Assembly: GCA_038212305.1 (NCBI GenBank)
Contig: JBBQUP010000008.1
Coordinates: forward strand, 1-58,103
DNA length: 58,103 bases
Source: JBBQUP01 sp038212305
GTDB lineage: Bacteria; Bacteroidota; Bacteroidia; Bacteroidales; Marinilabiliaceae
Direction of reading: 5' to 3'
The translations under genes and the position numbers were made by a program. Under the pieces are notes generated by a model, which did no database searches, was not told the origin of the DNA, and was given only the letters and a program-made list of their open reading frames with translations. Position 1 is the stretch's first letter. Each line of letters begins with the position of its first letter. Positions 1 to 8,345 of this stretch are shown here, in pieces.

Positions 1-152
1 TCTATTGATATTTATCCCCTGACGGGGAATTTAAAATTTAATAAGTCAATGGGTTATGTAATATTTTCTCTTTTCCATTGGATTTGGCATCTATAAAAAT
101 CAAGTTATTTAATTGTAATAGAATGAAATAATACTTTTTCAGCAGACCCTAC
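1..152. repeat. dispersed intergenic repeat B, left copy
   Basis: This stretch is nearly the same as 14967-15119, in the same orientation. By eye roughly 88% of about 151 bases match, with no large gaps. It contains a CCCC-TGAC-GGGG hairpin near its start and ends at GCAGACCCTA just before the folE stop codon. It may extend left beyond the window. It carries no open reading frame of its own. A short inverted, degraded copy of its first 35 or so bases sits at 14843-14880. Confidence 0.75.
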
Positions 153-776
153 TTAATGTAGTTTCGATCCAATAATATTAAAAAACTCTTCGCGAGTAGA
201 ATGGTTTTTCAAGAAAGCTCCTGTGAAATCGGAGGTGGTTGTAACCGAGTGTTGCTTTTGAACACCACGCATTTGCATGCACATATGTTGAGCTTCAATA
301 ACAACAGCAACGCCTAGTGGGTTTAGGGTTTTTTGTATGCAATCTTTAATTTGAGTGGTTAAACGTTCTTGCACTTGTAAACGTCGCGAGAAAGCTTCGG
401 CCACGCGAGCCAATTTGCTTAATCCTGTAATATGGTGACGGGGAATATAGGCAATGTGAGCTTTGCCAAAAAATGGAAGTAGGTGGTGTTCGCACATCGA
501 GTAAATTTCGATATCTTTTACAACTACCATTTGCTGATAATCCTCGCGAAACATGGCAGAGCGAATAATCTCTTCGGGGTTCATGTTGTAACCCTGCGTG
601 AGGAATTGCATCGCTTTGGCAACGCGCAAAGGTGTTTTCTCCAATCCTTCGCGTTGCGTATCCTCACCCAAAAGATCTAATATTGATGCGTAATTATCGG
701 ATAATTTCCGAGTGGTTTCATCGTCGTAAACTTCTACCTTCGAATATCCAAAATCTCCGTTTAACGAATGTTTCAT
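153..776 (-). CDS. folE: GTP cyclohydrolase I
   Basis: Converts GTP to 7,8-dihydroneopterin triphosphate, the first step of tetrahydrofolate and pterin synthesis, in the cytoplasm. The 207-aa product has the normal family length. It shows the zinc-binding and catalytic stretch SMCEHHLLPFFGKAHIAYIP, then GLSKLARVAEAFSRRLQ, and near the C-terminus the EAQHMCMQMRGV segment that supplies the third zinc-ligand cysteine and active-site residues. All expected catalytic His and Cys residues are visible. The start is the ATG at 776; the N-terminal 30 residues are variable in this family. The gene stands alone: dispersed repeats lie on both sides, and the nitroreductase gene upstream is over 330 bp away. 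Confidence 0.96.
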   Translation of the reverse strand: MKHSLNGDFGYSKVEVYDDETTRKLSDNYASILDLLGEDTQREGLEKTPLRVAKAMQFLTQGYNMNPEEIIRSAMFREDYQQMVVVKDIEIYSMCEHHLLPFFGKAHIAYIPRHHITGLSKLARVAEAFSRRLQVQERLTTQIKDCIQKTLNPLGVAVVIEAQHMCMQMRGVQKQHSVTTTSDFTGAFLKNHSTREEFFNIIGSKLH

Positions 777-852
777 ATGTTTAAAAAATAGTATTAAGTA
801 TTAAGATTCTAGACACAAGACACAAGTATCAATACACAAAATCTGAGATGAT

Positions 853-986
853 GAGTTAATGAGTTAATGTGCTAATGAGTTAATGTGCTAATGAGTTAAT
901 GTGCTAATGTGTTAATGAGTTAATGAGACACAAGACCAGTTTGAATACTAAACTCTATAAACTCCAAACTCATAAATCTTGTTACT
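853..986. repeat. dispersed repeat A, left copy: 8-bp tandem array plus conserved flank
   Basis: From 853 to 924 there are nine perfect-length 8-bp units of the form GRGYTAAT/GTGYTAAT (GAGTTAAT alternating with GTGCTAAT, one GTGTTAAT). A conserved 60-bp flank follows, beginning GAGACACAAGACC and ending near CATAAATCTTGTTACT. The same array plus flank occurs in reverse orientation at 38360-38465. The whole gap 777-1110 has no gene; further copies of the words GACACAAGAC and AAGTATCAA at 810-835 and 990-1003 suggest more degenerate units. Confidence 0.8.
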
Positions 987-1110
987 AAAAAAAGACACAA
1001 GACTGATTTTAATAATTGTAAATGAATGTTTCAAATCTGGCTAAGCGTTATTTGTTGTTTATTTTTTCGTGACAATACTTAAACAAACAACAGCTTAAAA
1101 GGTTTTAATT

Positions 1111-1674
1111 TTATATTATTATATCATCAATACTTCGCTTAGGAACATGATGGGACTGATCGCGTTCGCGCCAGTATTTATAATCGTTATTGCGCATGTT
1201 CTCAATAACAACCGTTTCTTTTGGTTTTCCGAGGGCAATAACATGAATAATATGCAAATCATCAGGTAATTCGAGTTGCAGTTGAAGATTTCTGCGATCG
1301 ACCGAACCAATAATACAGCCACCAAAACCTTTCTCAGCGGCACCTAGTAAAATGCTTTGAGTGGCAATTCCATCATCACAAAAATAGTTGGCAGCTATTG
1401 CGGTGTCGTTTAGTACTACAATATAAGCCGATGGACGTTCGCCTTCTTCAGGGCCATTCCAGTTGGTTAAATAGCCAGCCCATGAAAGTGTTGGAAATAT
1501 TTTTTGATTCATCTCTGGCGTGCACGACAACAAGTATTTAAGTGGTTGCGCATTGCGAGCCGATGGCGAAAGTCGTGCTAAATCCACCAATTCAATAAGT
1601 AAATTTCTATCGATTTTCTCGTTTTCATAAAAACGACGATAGCTTCGATTTTTTAGAATGAGTTCGCGTATCAT
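1111..1674 (-). CDS. nitroreductase family protein
   Basis: A 187-aa FMN-dependent nitroreductase-fold protein that probably reduces a nitro-, quinone- or flavin-type substrate with NAD(P)H. The N-terminus carries the family FMN-binding pattern (KNRSYRRFYE, then LARLSPSARNAQPLKYL). The middle has GIATQSILLGAAEKGFGGC, the helix that packs at the dimer interface and FMN site. The C-terminal IALGKPKETV is also typical. The start ATG at 1674 gives a full-length protein. It runs in the same direction as the SOD genes, with a terminator hairpin between it and the Fe-type SOD, so it is probably its own unit. The substrate cannot be told from sequence. Confidence 0.88.
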   Translation of the reverse strand: MIRELILKNRSYRRFYENEKIDRNLLIELVDLARLSPSARNAQPLKYLLSCTPEMNQKIFPTLSWAGYLTNWNGPEEGERPSAYIVVLNDTAIAANYFCDDGIATQSILLGAAEKGFGGCIIGSVDRRNLQLQLELPDDLHIIHVIALGKPKETVVIENMRNNDYKYWRERDQSHHVPKRSIDDIII

Positions 1675-1782
1675 AAGTATTTCGTTGGAAATAATGTCGT
1701 GTTATATGTGGCTGATTTTTTTGATAAACAGTATTACCGAAAAATAATAAATAGTTTTTACTCCTTAGCTTTAAAAATAAAA

Positions 1783-1812
1783 GGCTCAAGTTACAAAAAA
1801 TTGACTTGAGCC
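1783..1812 (-). terminator. rho-independent terminator after the Fe-type SOD gene
   Basis: Inverted arms GGCTCAAGT (1783-1791) and ACTTGAGCC (1804-1812) form a 9-bp stem. On the minus strand a T-rich run follows. It lies 25 bp beyond the stop codon of the SOD gene at 1837. Confidence 0.8.
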
Positions 1813-1836
1813 CAATGGTTAATAATCGTAATTGGT

Positions 1837-2412
1837 TTAAAAGCGATTTCCAATAATTTCCCAATCAATAATTTTCCAAAACGATTCAATGTAATCGGGA
1901 CGACGATTTTGATAATCAAGGTAATAGGCGTGTTCCCATACATCGCAAGTTAAAATGGGTTGCAATCCTTTAGTTAACGGGCAACCAGCATTACTCTCTT
2001 TAACTATCTCTAAATCGCCTTGATCGTTTTTTACTAACCAAGCCCAGCCCGATCCAAAAACGGTAGTTGCTGCTTTCGCAAACTCAGCTTTAAATGCATC
2101 AAAAGAACCATATTTTGTCAAAAGTGCTGCTGCCAATGCTCCTTTAGGTTCACCTCCACCTTTGGGTGAAAACTGGTTGAAGTAAAATGTATGGTTATAA
2201 ACCTGGGCTGCATTGTTGAAAATTCCTCCATCCGAATCTTTGATAATGGTTTCCAACGATTCGTTTTCGAAGTTAGTTCCTGCAATTAAGTTATTCAGGT
2301 TGTTAACGTATGCCTGATGGTGCTTGCCATAATGGAACTTAATGGTTTTTTGAGAGATGATGGGTTCAAGCGCATTTAGGGCATAGGGCAATTGTGGTAA
2401 TTCAAATTTCAT
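1837..2412 (-). CDS. sodB: superoxide dismutase, Fe-type
   Basis: Disproportionates superoxide to oxygen and peroxide in the cytoplasm. The 191-aa product has all four metal ligands: His27, His74 (NHTF), Asp157 and His161 (DVWEHAYYLDY). The outer-sphere glutamine is Gln70 in AAQVYNHTF, and the C-terminal domain has SNAGCPL with Ala142 at the position where Mn enzymes carry Gln. This is the E. coli FeSOD pattern (Gln69 and Ala141), so iron is the likely metal. The ATG at 2412 matches the family start. It lies 157 bp downstream of a second SOD gene of Mn type, with a terminator between them. Confidence 0.93.
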   Translation of the reverse strand: MKFELPQLPYALNALEPIISQKTIKFHYGKHHQAYVNNLNNLIAGTNFENESLETIIKDSDGGIFNNAAQVYNHTFYFNQFSPKGGGEPKGALAAALLTKYGSFDAFKAEFAKAATTVFGSGWAWLVKNDQGDLEIVKESNAGCPLTKGLQPILTCDVWEHAYYLDYQNRRPDYIESFWKIIDWEIIGNRF

Positions 2413-2472
2413 GATATGTGTTTTTATAGGTTACTTAAGTTTAATAACTCTTTTTTTTCGAATTTGTTTAAA

Positions 2473-2480
2473 CAAAGTTA
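2473..2480 (-). promoter_or_regulatory. possible -7 box of the Fe-type SOD promoter
   Basis: On the minus strand this reads TAACTTTG, a match to the Bacteroidota -7 consensus TAnnTTTG, 60 bp upstream of the ATG at 2412. No clear TTTG -33 box lies at the right spacing, because the upstream terminator occupies that position. Confidence 0.4.
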
Positions 2481-2486
2481 AACAAA

Positions 2487-2512
2487 AAAGGACGATGTTT
2501 AAATCGTCCTTT
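2487..2512 (-). terminator. rho-independent terminator after the Mn-type SOD gene
   Basis: A perfect 10-bp stem AAAGGACGAT (2487-2496) / ATCGTCCTTT (2503-2512) encloses a 6-nt loop. A TTTTTT run follows on the minus strand. It separates the two SOD genes into two transcription units. Confidence 0.85.
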
Positions 2513-2569
2513 CCTGTCTTTCTACAAAACACAAAAATCAACTGTGTATAATTGTATTAAAAATGACTG

Positions 2570-3172
2570 CTATTTTTTGAAGTTTTCTGCAACAATTCCC
2601 CAGTCAACTAAATTCCAAAAAGCTGAAATGTAATCTGGTCGACGGTTTTGGTAATTTAAATAATAAGCATGTTCCCATACATCCAAACCTAAAATAGGAG
2701 TGCCTTTTACATCCGAAATATCCATTAATGGGTTGTCCTGATTGGGGCTTGATGTTACTGTTAGTCCACCATTTGGTAGTTTAACCAGCCATGCCCATCC
2801 TGATCCAAATCGTGTGGCAGCTGCTTTGTTGAATAGATCCTTAAACTCATCGAATGTTCCAAAGGTTTGTTCGATCGCCGAAAGTAGCTCTCCTTTGGGT
2901 TGTCCGCCTCCTTTAGGTGATAAAACATCCCAAAATAAACTGTGGTTGTAAAAACCTCCACCGTTATTGCGCACTGCAATTGGGTATTTCGAAATGTTTG
3001 CCAAAAGCTCTTCGATTGTTTTTCCTGCCATATCGGTTTCTTCAATGGCTGCATTTAAGTTATTGGTGTAGGCGCCATGGTGTTTGGTGTAATGTATTTC
3101 CATGGTTTTAGCATCAATGTGTGGCTCTAGAGCCGCATATTCGTATTTAAGTTTTGGTAGTGTAAACGACAT
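2570..3172 (-). CDS. sodA: superoxide dismutase, Mn-type
   Basis: Second SOD, 200 aa, with ligands His27, His77 (NHSLFW), Asp164 and His168 (LDVWEHAYYL). Unlike its neighbour it has Gly73 four residues before His77 (NNGGGFYNHS). It also has a Gln145 in NQDNPLM from the C-terminal domain, the E. coli MnSOD arrangement (Gly77 and Gln146). Manganese, or cambialistic use, is therefore the likely metal choice. The start ATG at 3172 is 45 bp downstream of a good promoter. Having Fe and Mn paralogues in tandem suggests regulation by iron or oxygen, but no operator is visible. Confidence 0.92.
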   Translation of the reverse strand: MSFTLPKLKYEYAALEPHIDAKTMEIHYTKHHGAYTNNLNAAIEETDMAGKTIEELLANISKYPIAVRNNGGGFYNHSLFWDVLSPKGGGQPKGELLSAIEQTFGTFDEFKDLFNKAAATRFGSGWAWLVKLPNGGLTVTSSPNQDNPLMDISDVKGTPILGLDVWEHAYYLNYQNRRPDYISAFWNLVDWGIVAENFKK

Positions 3173-3216
3173 ATTATTTAATTTTAAATGATGATTTAAT
3201 AAAAGAGTTATAGATG

Positions 3217-3248
3217 CAAATATATTCGATATTTAGACTAATTCCAAA
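3217..3248 (-). promoter_or_regulatory. Bacteroidota-type promoter for the Mn-type SOD
   Basis: On the minus strand there is a TTTG box (3245-3248), exactly 20 nt, then TATATTTG (3217-3224). This matches the Bacteroidota primary sigma consensus TTTG-N19-21-TAnnTTTG. The -7 box ends 44 bp upstream of the ATG at 3172. Confidence 0.75.
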
Positions 3249-3610
3249 TAAAAAGATGTTAAAATCCGAATATTGTTTAATTTTTCATGATAAAGGTTAG
3301 TCGATTTAAGTTTTAATAGGAATTTAATTAAAAATGCATTGAATCGTGATTTGAAAATATTTTTTTAACCCTTATAAAAACAAGGGGTCATACCTTAAAT
3401 GTTATTTCAAAATTTAGTTTAGTGTGTTGGTGGATATGCTTGTTCTTTGATTTACATGACTATCTACGATTTTTTGTGATAATTCGATATGTTTTATTGT
3501 TATTTATTGCCTAATCTGTAATGAGAATCGATTTTTTTATCGTTAATTAAAAGTTATAATTGTAGTTGTTTTGTCTTAATCCTTGAATACATTATTAAAA
3601 TTTTATAGTT
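3249..3610. other. gene-free intergenic stretch upstream of asnA
   Basis: About 360 bp of AT-rich sequence between the divergently transcribed Mn-SOD and asnA genes. It must hold the asnA promoter, but I see no full TTTG/TAnnTTTG pair close to the start. No RNA gene or long repeat was recognised. Confidence 0.5.
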
Positions 3611-4645
3611 ATGAAGTTGTTTATTCCAAAGAATTATGAATCCATACTTGATCCTGTTCAAACAGAGATGGCCATAAAACAAGTAAAAGATTTTTTTCAA
3701 GAAAACTTAATGGCTGAACTTCGTTTGAGACGGGTTACTGCGCCTTTATTTGTACTTCGTGGTACTGGTTTAAATGATGATTTAAATGGCGTGGAGCGTG
3801 CCGTTAGTTTTCCGATAAATGACATGGACGATCAGGTGGCTGAAGTTGTTCATTCATTGGCAAAATGGAAGCGTATGATGTTGGGCAAGTTAGGTATAGA
3901 GCAAGGATATGGTTTATATACCGACATGAATGCCATAAGAGCCGATGAGGAATTAACTAATATTCATTCCTTATATGTCGATCAGTGGGATTGGGAACTT
4001 GTGGTTTCGAAAGAACAGCGAAATATTGAATTTTTAAAGGGTATTGTAAAACGTATTTTTCAGGTTTTAAAACGGACTGAGTTTTTGATATACGAAAATT
4101 ACCGTTCAATTGCTCCCATGCTACCCGAAGATATTACCTTTATTCAAAGTGAGGAGCTTTTAAAATTGTATCCAACGTTATCACCTCGAGATCGTGAAAA
4201 CGAAATAGCAAAAAAACATGGTGCTGTTTTTATTTTAGGTATTGGTGGTAAGCTTAGTAATGGCGAAGAACATGATGGTCGTGCTCCTGATTATGATGAC
4301 TGGACAACTGAGTCGGATGACGGGTATATGGGATTAAATGGTGATTTGATACTTTGGAATTCTTTACTAGAGCGCTCTTTTGAAGTATCTTCGATGGGTA
4401 TACGTGTTGATAGGGACGCATTGTTGAAGCAGTTGGCTTTAACGGGTACTGAAGACCGAAAAAATCTAATGTTCCATAAAGCGTTATTGAACAATGAAGT
4501 TCCATTAACTATTGGTGGTGGAATTGGTCAATCGCGAATAGCAATGTTTTTTTTACGAAAAGTTCATATTGGTGAGGTGCAAGCCTCCATTTGGCCAACA
4601 GAAATGATGCGCAAATGTGCTGGAAACAATGTGTTTTTAATGTAA
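3611..4645 (+). CDS. asnA: aspartate--ammonia ligase (asparagine synthetase A)
   Basis: Makes asparagine from aspartate, ammonia and ATP in the cytoplasm; a class II aminoacyl-tRNA-synthetase-like fold. The 344-aa protein is full length (330 in E. coli). It shows the family segments RLRRVTAPLFV, the long DLNGVERAVSF stretch, the GYGLYTDMNAIRADE region, DQWDWE, and near the C-terminus TIGGGIGQSRIAMF, the class II motif 3 with its ATP-binding arginine. The ATG at 3611 gives the conserved N-terminus MKLFIPKNYES. It is monocistronic, with a weak AAAGG/CCTTT hairpin and T-run just after the stop. Confidence 0.96.
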   Translation: MKLFIPKNYESILDPVQTEMAIKQVKDFFQENLMAELRLRRVTAPLFVLRGTGLNDDLNGVERAVSFPINDMDDQVAEVVHSLAKWKRMMLGKLGIEQGYGLYTDMNAIRADEELTNIHSLYVDQWDWELVVSKEQRNIEFLKGIVKRIFQVLKRTEFLIYENYRSIAPMLPEDITFIQSEELLKLYPTLSPRDRENEIAKKHGAVFILGIGGKLSNGEEHDGRAPDYDDWTTESDDGYMGLNGDLILWNSLLERSFEVSSMGIRVDRDALLKQLALTGTEDRKNLMFHKALLNNEVPLTIGGGIGQSRIAMFFLRKVHIGEVQASIWPTEMMRKCAGNNVFLM

Positions 4646-4741
4646 CAATTAAAGGATTATCGCCTTTTTTAATAAATGACATTGATTAGAAGCAGCAGAA
4701 CAATATTTTCTGATCCTTTTTAAGTGTGGTAAAACAACCTT

Positions 4742-6040
4742 ATGAACCGTCAAATACTTCGGCTAGCCATTCCCAACATCATCACCAATATATCCATTCC
4801 ATTATTGGGTATTGTTGATCTGCATTTAATGGGACATCTGTCGTCGGAAGTTTATATTGGTGCTGTGGCTTTGGGAACGGTAATTTTCAACTTTGTTTAT
4901 TGGGGATTTGCTTTTTTGCGGATGAGCATGAGTGGCATGGTGGCACAGTCGTATGGCGCCGTTGATGGAACTGAAAGTGCGGCTTTATTATCTCGCGGAT
5001 TGTTTATTGCCATATTGGGAAGTTTGCTGTTGCTGATAGCTCAATGGCCACTTATTCATGGCGCATTGTGGTTAATGAATGGGAGCGAAGACGTGAAATC
5101 ATTGGCTTCGGTATATTTTTATATCCGTGTGTGGAGTGCGCCGGCTACCATTGGTCAGATGGTGTTTTTTGGATGGTTCCTAGGAATGCAAAATGCTTCT
5201 ATTCTCATGACAATTTCAATAATAGTGAATATTGTGAACATCGCTTGTAGTTTTGTGTTTGTCAAAGTTTTCGGTATGGCACTGGAGGGTGTGGCTGTGG
5301 CTTAGGTAATCGCTCATTATTTAGGGATAAGCTTGTGTTTTTTCTTTTTGTGGAAACGCTATCCTCATTATTTTAAAACGCTAACATTTAAAGGTCTTTT
5401 AAAATTAAAGGCTTATGGCAATTTTTTAAAGGTAAGCAGCGATATATTTATTCGAACGCTTTGTGTAATTGCTGTATTTACATTTTTCACATCTGTTTCG
5501 GCTCGAATGGGGAATGATGTTTTAGCTGCCAATAGCATATTAATTCAGTTTTTGTTTTTGTTCTCCTATTTTCTAGATGGATTTGCTTATGCAGCAGAAG
5601 CTATTATTGGTCGAATTGGTGGTAGCAGAAATAGATCGAACTTGCCCAAGGCAGTCAGAAGATTGTTTTTATGGGGAGGTGGTTTTGCGCTTTTATTTTC
5701 GCTAAGTTATTTGTTTTTTGATCATCAGATTTTAGGCTTTATGACAAACCAATCGTTAACCATTAAGGCTGCCGATGACTATTATATTTGGGTTTTGTTT
5801 ATCCCGTTGGCCAGTTTTGCCACTTTTATTTGGGATGGAATTTACATTGGAGCAACAGCTTCAAAAGCTATGCGAAACACCATGTTAATATCTGCTATTG
5901 CATTTTATTTCATTCCCTTTTTTGCCCTGTATTACTGGTTTGGAAATCATGCACTTTGGCTTTCAATGATTTTATTTATGCTTTCGCGAGGAGTTTTGCA
6001 GACGGCGATTGCTAAAAAGGTTGTGTTTAATAGGGTATAA
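4742..6040 (+). pseudogene. MATE (DinF-type) efflux transporter interrupted by an in-frame amber codon
   Basis: Reads as one 432-codon frame except for a TAG at 5303-5305. The first part (187 aa) starts LRLAIPNIITNISIPLLGIVD and has LRMSMSGMVAQSYGA, matching the DinF branch of MATE drug/Na+ antiporters. The second part continues in the same frame (VIAHYLGISLCF onward) to 6040 with the remaining helices. The stop falls in the normally conserved GVALATVIAEY-like junction at codon 188. No bases are missing around it, so a single substitution made the stop. Either the gene is dead, the strain has a fresh mutation, or there is a base-call error. A restart within the second half is possible but would give only half a transporter. 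Confidence 0.85.
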
Positions 6041-6154
6041 GAATAGTAACAAGTATCAAGTTATTAAAAATAGGAACATTCAAAATCACAAAAAGCCTAA
6101 TTGCATGATAAAAAGCATCTGTAGAAATGTTCGTTAAGCGATTAAAAATAATAT

Positions 6155-6415
6155 ATGAATACACAGTCTATTACAATCGATTTGCATTCAGATATTCTTT
6201 TGACTTTGAATGAGAGTGAAAATGAATTAAAGCAAGCTATAAAACTTTCTTTAGCGATTAGACTATCTGGATTGCAAAAGCTTACCATTGGTAAAGCTTC
6301 GCAAATTGCTGGATTATCTCGATATGATTTTGAAACAGTTTTGTCAGATAATAATGTTTCGTTATCAAATCTGACTTTGGCAGATGTACTGAATGATAAT
6401 CAGAAACTGCGATAA
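6155..6415 (+). CDS. UPF0175 family antitoxin-like protein
   Basis: An 86-aa small protein. The C-terminal half, KLTIGKASQIAGLSRYDFETVL, is a short helix-turn-helix-like segment typical of UPF0175 proteins. These are commonly found directly upstream of PIN-like DUF3368 toxins, as here. The start ATG at 6155 is the first in frame. One base separates its stop codon from the ATG of the next gene (6417), so the two were translationally coupled. Predicted role: transcriptional autorepressor and antitoxin of a type II toxin-antitoxin pair. The family assignment is made from pattern memory, not a search. Confidence 0.75.
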   Translation: MNTQSITIDLHSDILLTLNESENELKQAIKLSLAIRLSGLQKLTIGKASQIAGLSRYDFETVLSDNNVSLSNLTLADVLNDNQKLR

Positions 6416-6416
6416 T

Positions 6417-6811
6417 ATGAAAAATGGACTTGTAATTGCTGATTCAGGGCCAATTTTCTCTTTAGCACTTATAGATAAACTAAATTTATTAGATTCATTG
6501 TTCGATAGTGTTAATATTTCGAATGCAGTTTGGAATGAGATATCCAATGATGAGTCAAAGCCTTTTCATTAAAAATTTGTTCGTATTTTAATGACAAAGT
6601 TGAGGCAATAAAAGGATTTAATGAGTTGACTTTTATCATGGATTATGGTGAACCTGAATCTGTAGTTTTATATAAAGAATTGCACGCTGATTTTTTATTG
6701 ATTGATGATAAAAAAGCAAGGAGTATTGCTGAGAATTTAGGTGTTAATTGTGTTGGTACATTACGATTACTTTTAATCGCTATAGATAAAAGGTTAATAA
6801 AAGAGATTTAA
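6417..6811 (+). pseudogene. PIN-like (DUF3368-type) toxin, frameshifted
   Basis: Frame 1 (6417-6572) reads MKNGLVIADSGPIFSLALID and so on to a stop after KPFH; it includes the first PIN acidic residue in IADSGPI. From about 6572 the reading continues in another frame (KICSYFNDKVEAIKGF...). This second part holds MDYGEPESVVLY and LLIDDKKARSIAE, the central and C-terminal acidic residues of a PIN nuclease, and ends at 6811. One missing base near the T-run at 6563-6566 (four T; five would join the frames as KPFSLKIC) explains the break. The toxin is thus probably inactive while its antitoxin frame is intact. Confidence 0.75.
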
Positions 6812-6981
6812 AGTCTTTGTTTGAAATGTTTCTAAAGAATCATAGATACTACTCCTTAGATTTATTAAATGTTTTCTTAATTCACAAAGGGGAAAATGTA
6901 ATTAGTAGGTAGGCTTTACTTGCATTCTTGATAAGTGTTGGGTGGTGCAGTTTTGTAGATTTTGTTTTCGTAAACATACGC

Positions 6982-7148
6982 TAATTAGTGTCTCTAAGAA
7001 AACACATCATTTCCCCTGCGCACACCTTCTGACTCCCTAAAGGGAGAATTCCCAACCCGCTGGTGTATAGCAAATTCCGCTTTAGGGGCTAGGGGTAACA
7101 ATTAAGACGTTTTTAAGATATATAGTGTTTTCTTAGTAACGCTAATTA
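6982..7148. mobile_element. MITE-like element with 24-bp terminal inverted repeats
   Basis: Left arm 6982-7005 begins TAATTAG and ends CTAAGAAAACAC; right arm 7125-7148 is its reverse complement at 21 of 24 positions. The 119-bp interior has two smaller foldbacks (CTCCCTAAAGGGAG at about 7032-7045, and GGGG-rich TTTAGGGGCTAGGGG near 7081-7095) and no coding potential. The rest of the gap 6812-7208 shows no gene. No unambiguous target duplication could be seen because the arm tip TAATTA is itself palindromic. Confidence 0.55.
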
Positions 7149-7208
7149 CTAACAGCAAATAAACCATAGAATTTATTTTTTTTATATTGCAAAAACTTGT
7201 CTTGAAAA

Positions 7209-8120
7209 TTACCCTCTTACAAATAGCGACTTTATTATATGAGTAGCCATGTTTGGGTTTTCTTTTAGTCGGCGAGTTGAATAGCCAAACCAATCTTTTC
7301 CAAAGGGAACATATACACGCATTCGATGATTTTTCCGGACAATAGCTTCGCGTAATTCGGGTGTAACACCATATAACATCTGAAACTCATACTGATGAGG
7401 TTGCATGTTAAGCTCATCAATTAACTTAAAAGCAGCGTTTACCAGCTGTTTGTCGTGAGTGGCAATACCAACATAAATTCCGTGTTCAAAAAGTGTTTTT
7501 AAAAGATCAAGGTAGTTTTTGTTAATCTCATCATGTTTTTTTAACGCAATGGCTTTAGGTTCGATGTAAATTCCTTTGCATAGTCGGTAATTAATCACCG
7601 ACGGATGGTTTTGTAAATCCAACATCGACATAATATCCTGATGAGTTCGTTTTAAATAGGCTTGAATAACCAATCCTACATGGCCCGGGAATTCGGAATA
7701 CAAACGACGAAATAGTTTTATCTCTTTGTCAACGCAGGAGCTGTCTTCCATGTCGATACGAACAAAGTTGTTGCTTTTAGCGGCTAATGCAACAATATCA
7801 CGAATATGTGAATAGCAAATTTCTTCATCAATAAGTAACCCAAAGAAACTTGGTTTTAACGAGTAATTGCCTTTGATTTCTTCCGCTTCAAGCCTATTTA
7901 TTATGCTTAGATATTCCAATTTGTTAGCGTTTGCCTGATTTAAATTGGTTATAAACTCCCCTAATAAATCAACAGTGGTTAAAATACCTTGTGCGTTTAG
8001 CTCTTTCGAAACTTTAATTGCATCGTCGATGGTCTTCCCCGCAATGTATTTTTTAGAAAAAAGCCAAACAAATCTCGGGGGAAAATATGGCAATAAATTG
8101 GCAATTATTTTATTAATCAT
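7209..8120 (-). CDS. proline dehydrogenase
   Basis: Oxidises L-proline to pyrroline-5-carboxylate with FAD, passing electrons to the quinone pool. The 303-aa protein has the compact monofunctional PRODH barrel, with FVRIDMEDSS, AYLKRT, RLCKGIYIEP, VGIATHD, and the C-terminal substrate-binding YVPFGKDWFGYSTRRL with its paired arginines. The longer frame begins at a TTG at 8150, but the ATG at 8120 (MINKIIANLLPYFPP) is the better start. Its partner enzyme PruA lies at 40563-42188 on the same strand, so the pathway is split rather than fused as in PutA. Confidence 0.9.
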   Translation of the reverse strand: MINKIIANLLPYFPPRFVWLFSKKYIAGKTIDDAIKVSKELNAQGILTTVDLLGEFITNLNQANANKLEYLSIINRLEAEEIKGNYSLKPSFFGLLIDEEICYSHIRDIVALAAKSNNFVRIDMEDSSCVDKEIKLFRRLYSEFPGHVGLVIQAYLKRTHQDIMSMLDLQNHPSVINYRLCKGIYIEPKAIALKKHDEINKNYLDLLKTLFEHGIYVGIATHDKQLVNAAFKLIDELNMQPHQYEFQMLYGVTPELREAIVRKNHRMRVYVPFGKDWFGYSTRRLKENPNMATHIIKSLFVRG

Positions 8121-8345
8121 GACGTTATGGTTTAAAAATCGCTCTCTCAATATCTAATTATGACTACTGTAAATTTTAAAATTTAGATATAAAGAAAGTA
8201 TGACAATATTCATTAAGTATTGATAATTAGTGGTTTGATGATATAAATCATATTTCCCGATGTGGTTTAATCCAGTTGATGGAAACTATTCCATTCTTTT
8301 TATCGTTTAAACCCTTAGAGTGTTTGGTCATTTATTGAGTGTGTT

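Noticed and set aside
853..924. Regular 8-bp spacing considered as a CRISPR array
   Set aside because: Units are 8 bp with no spacers and no cas genes nearby; it is a simple tandem repeat.
5333..6040. Second half of the MATE gene as a separate protein
   Set aside because: It lies in the same frame as the first half, has the family's C-terminal helices only, and begins at a TTG inside a conserved helix.
6978..7148. ACGCTAATTA at both ends of the MITE-like element as a 10-bp target site duplication
   Set aside because: Most of it lies inside the inverted arms, whose tip TAATTA is palindromic, so the direct match follows from the arms themselves.
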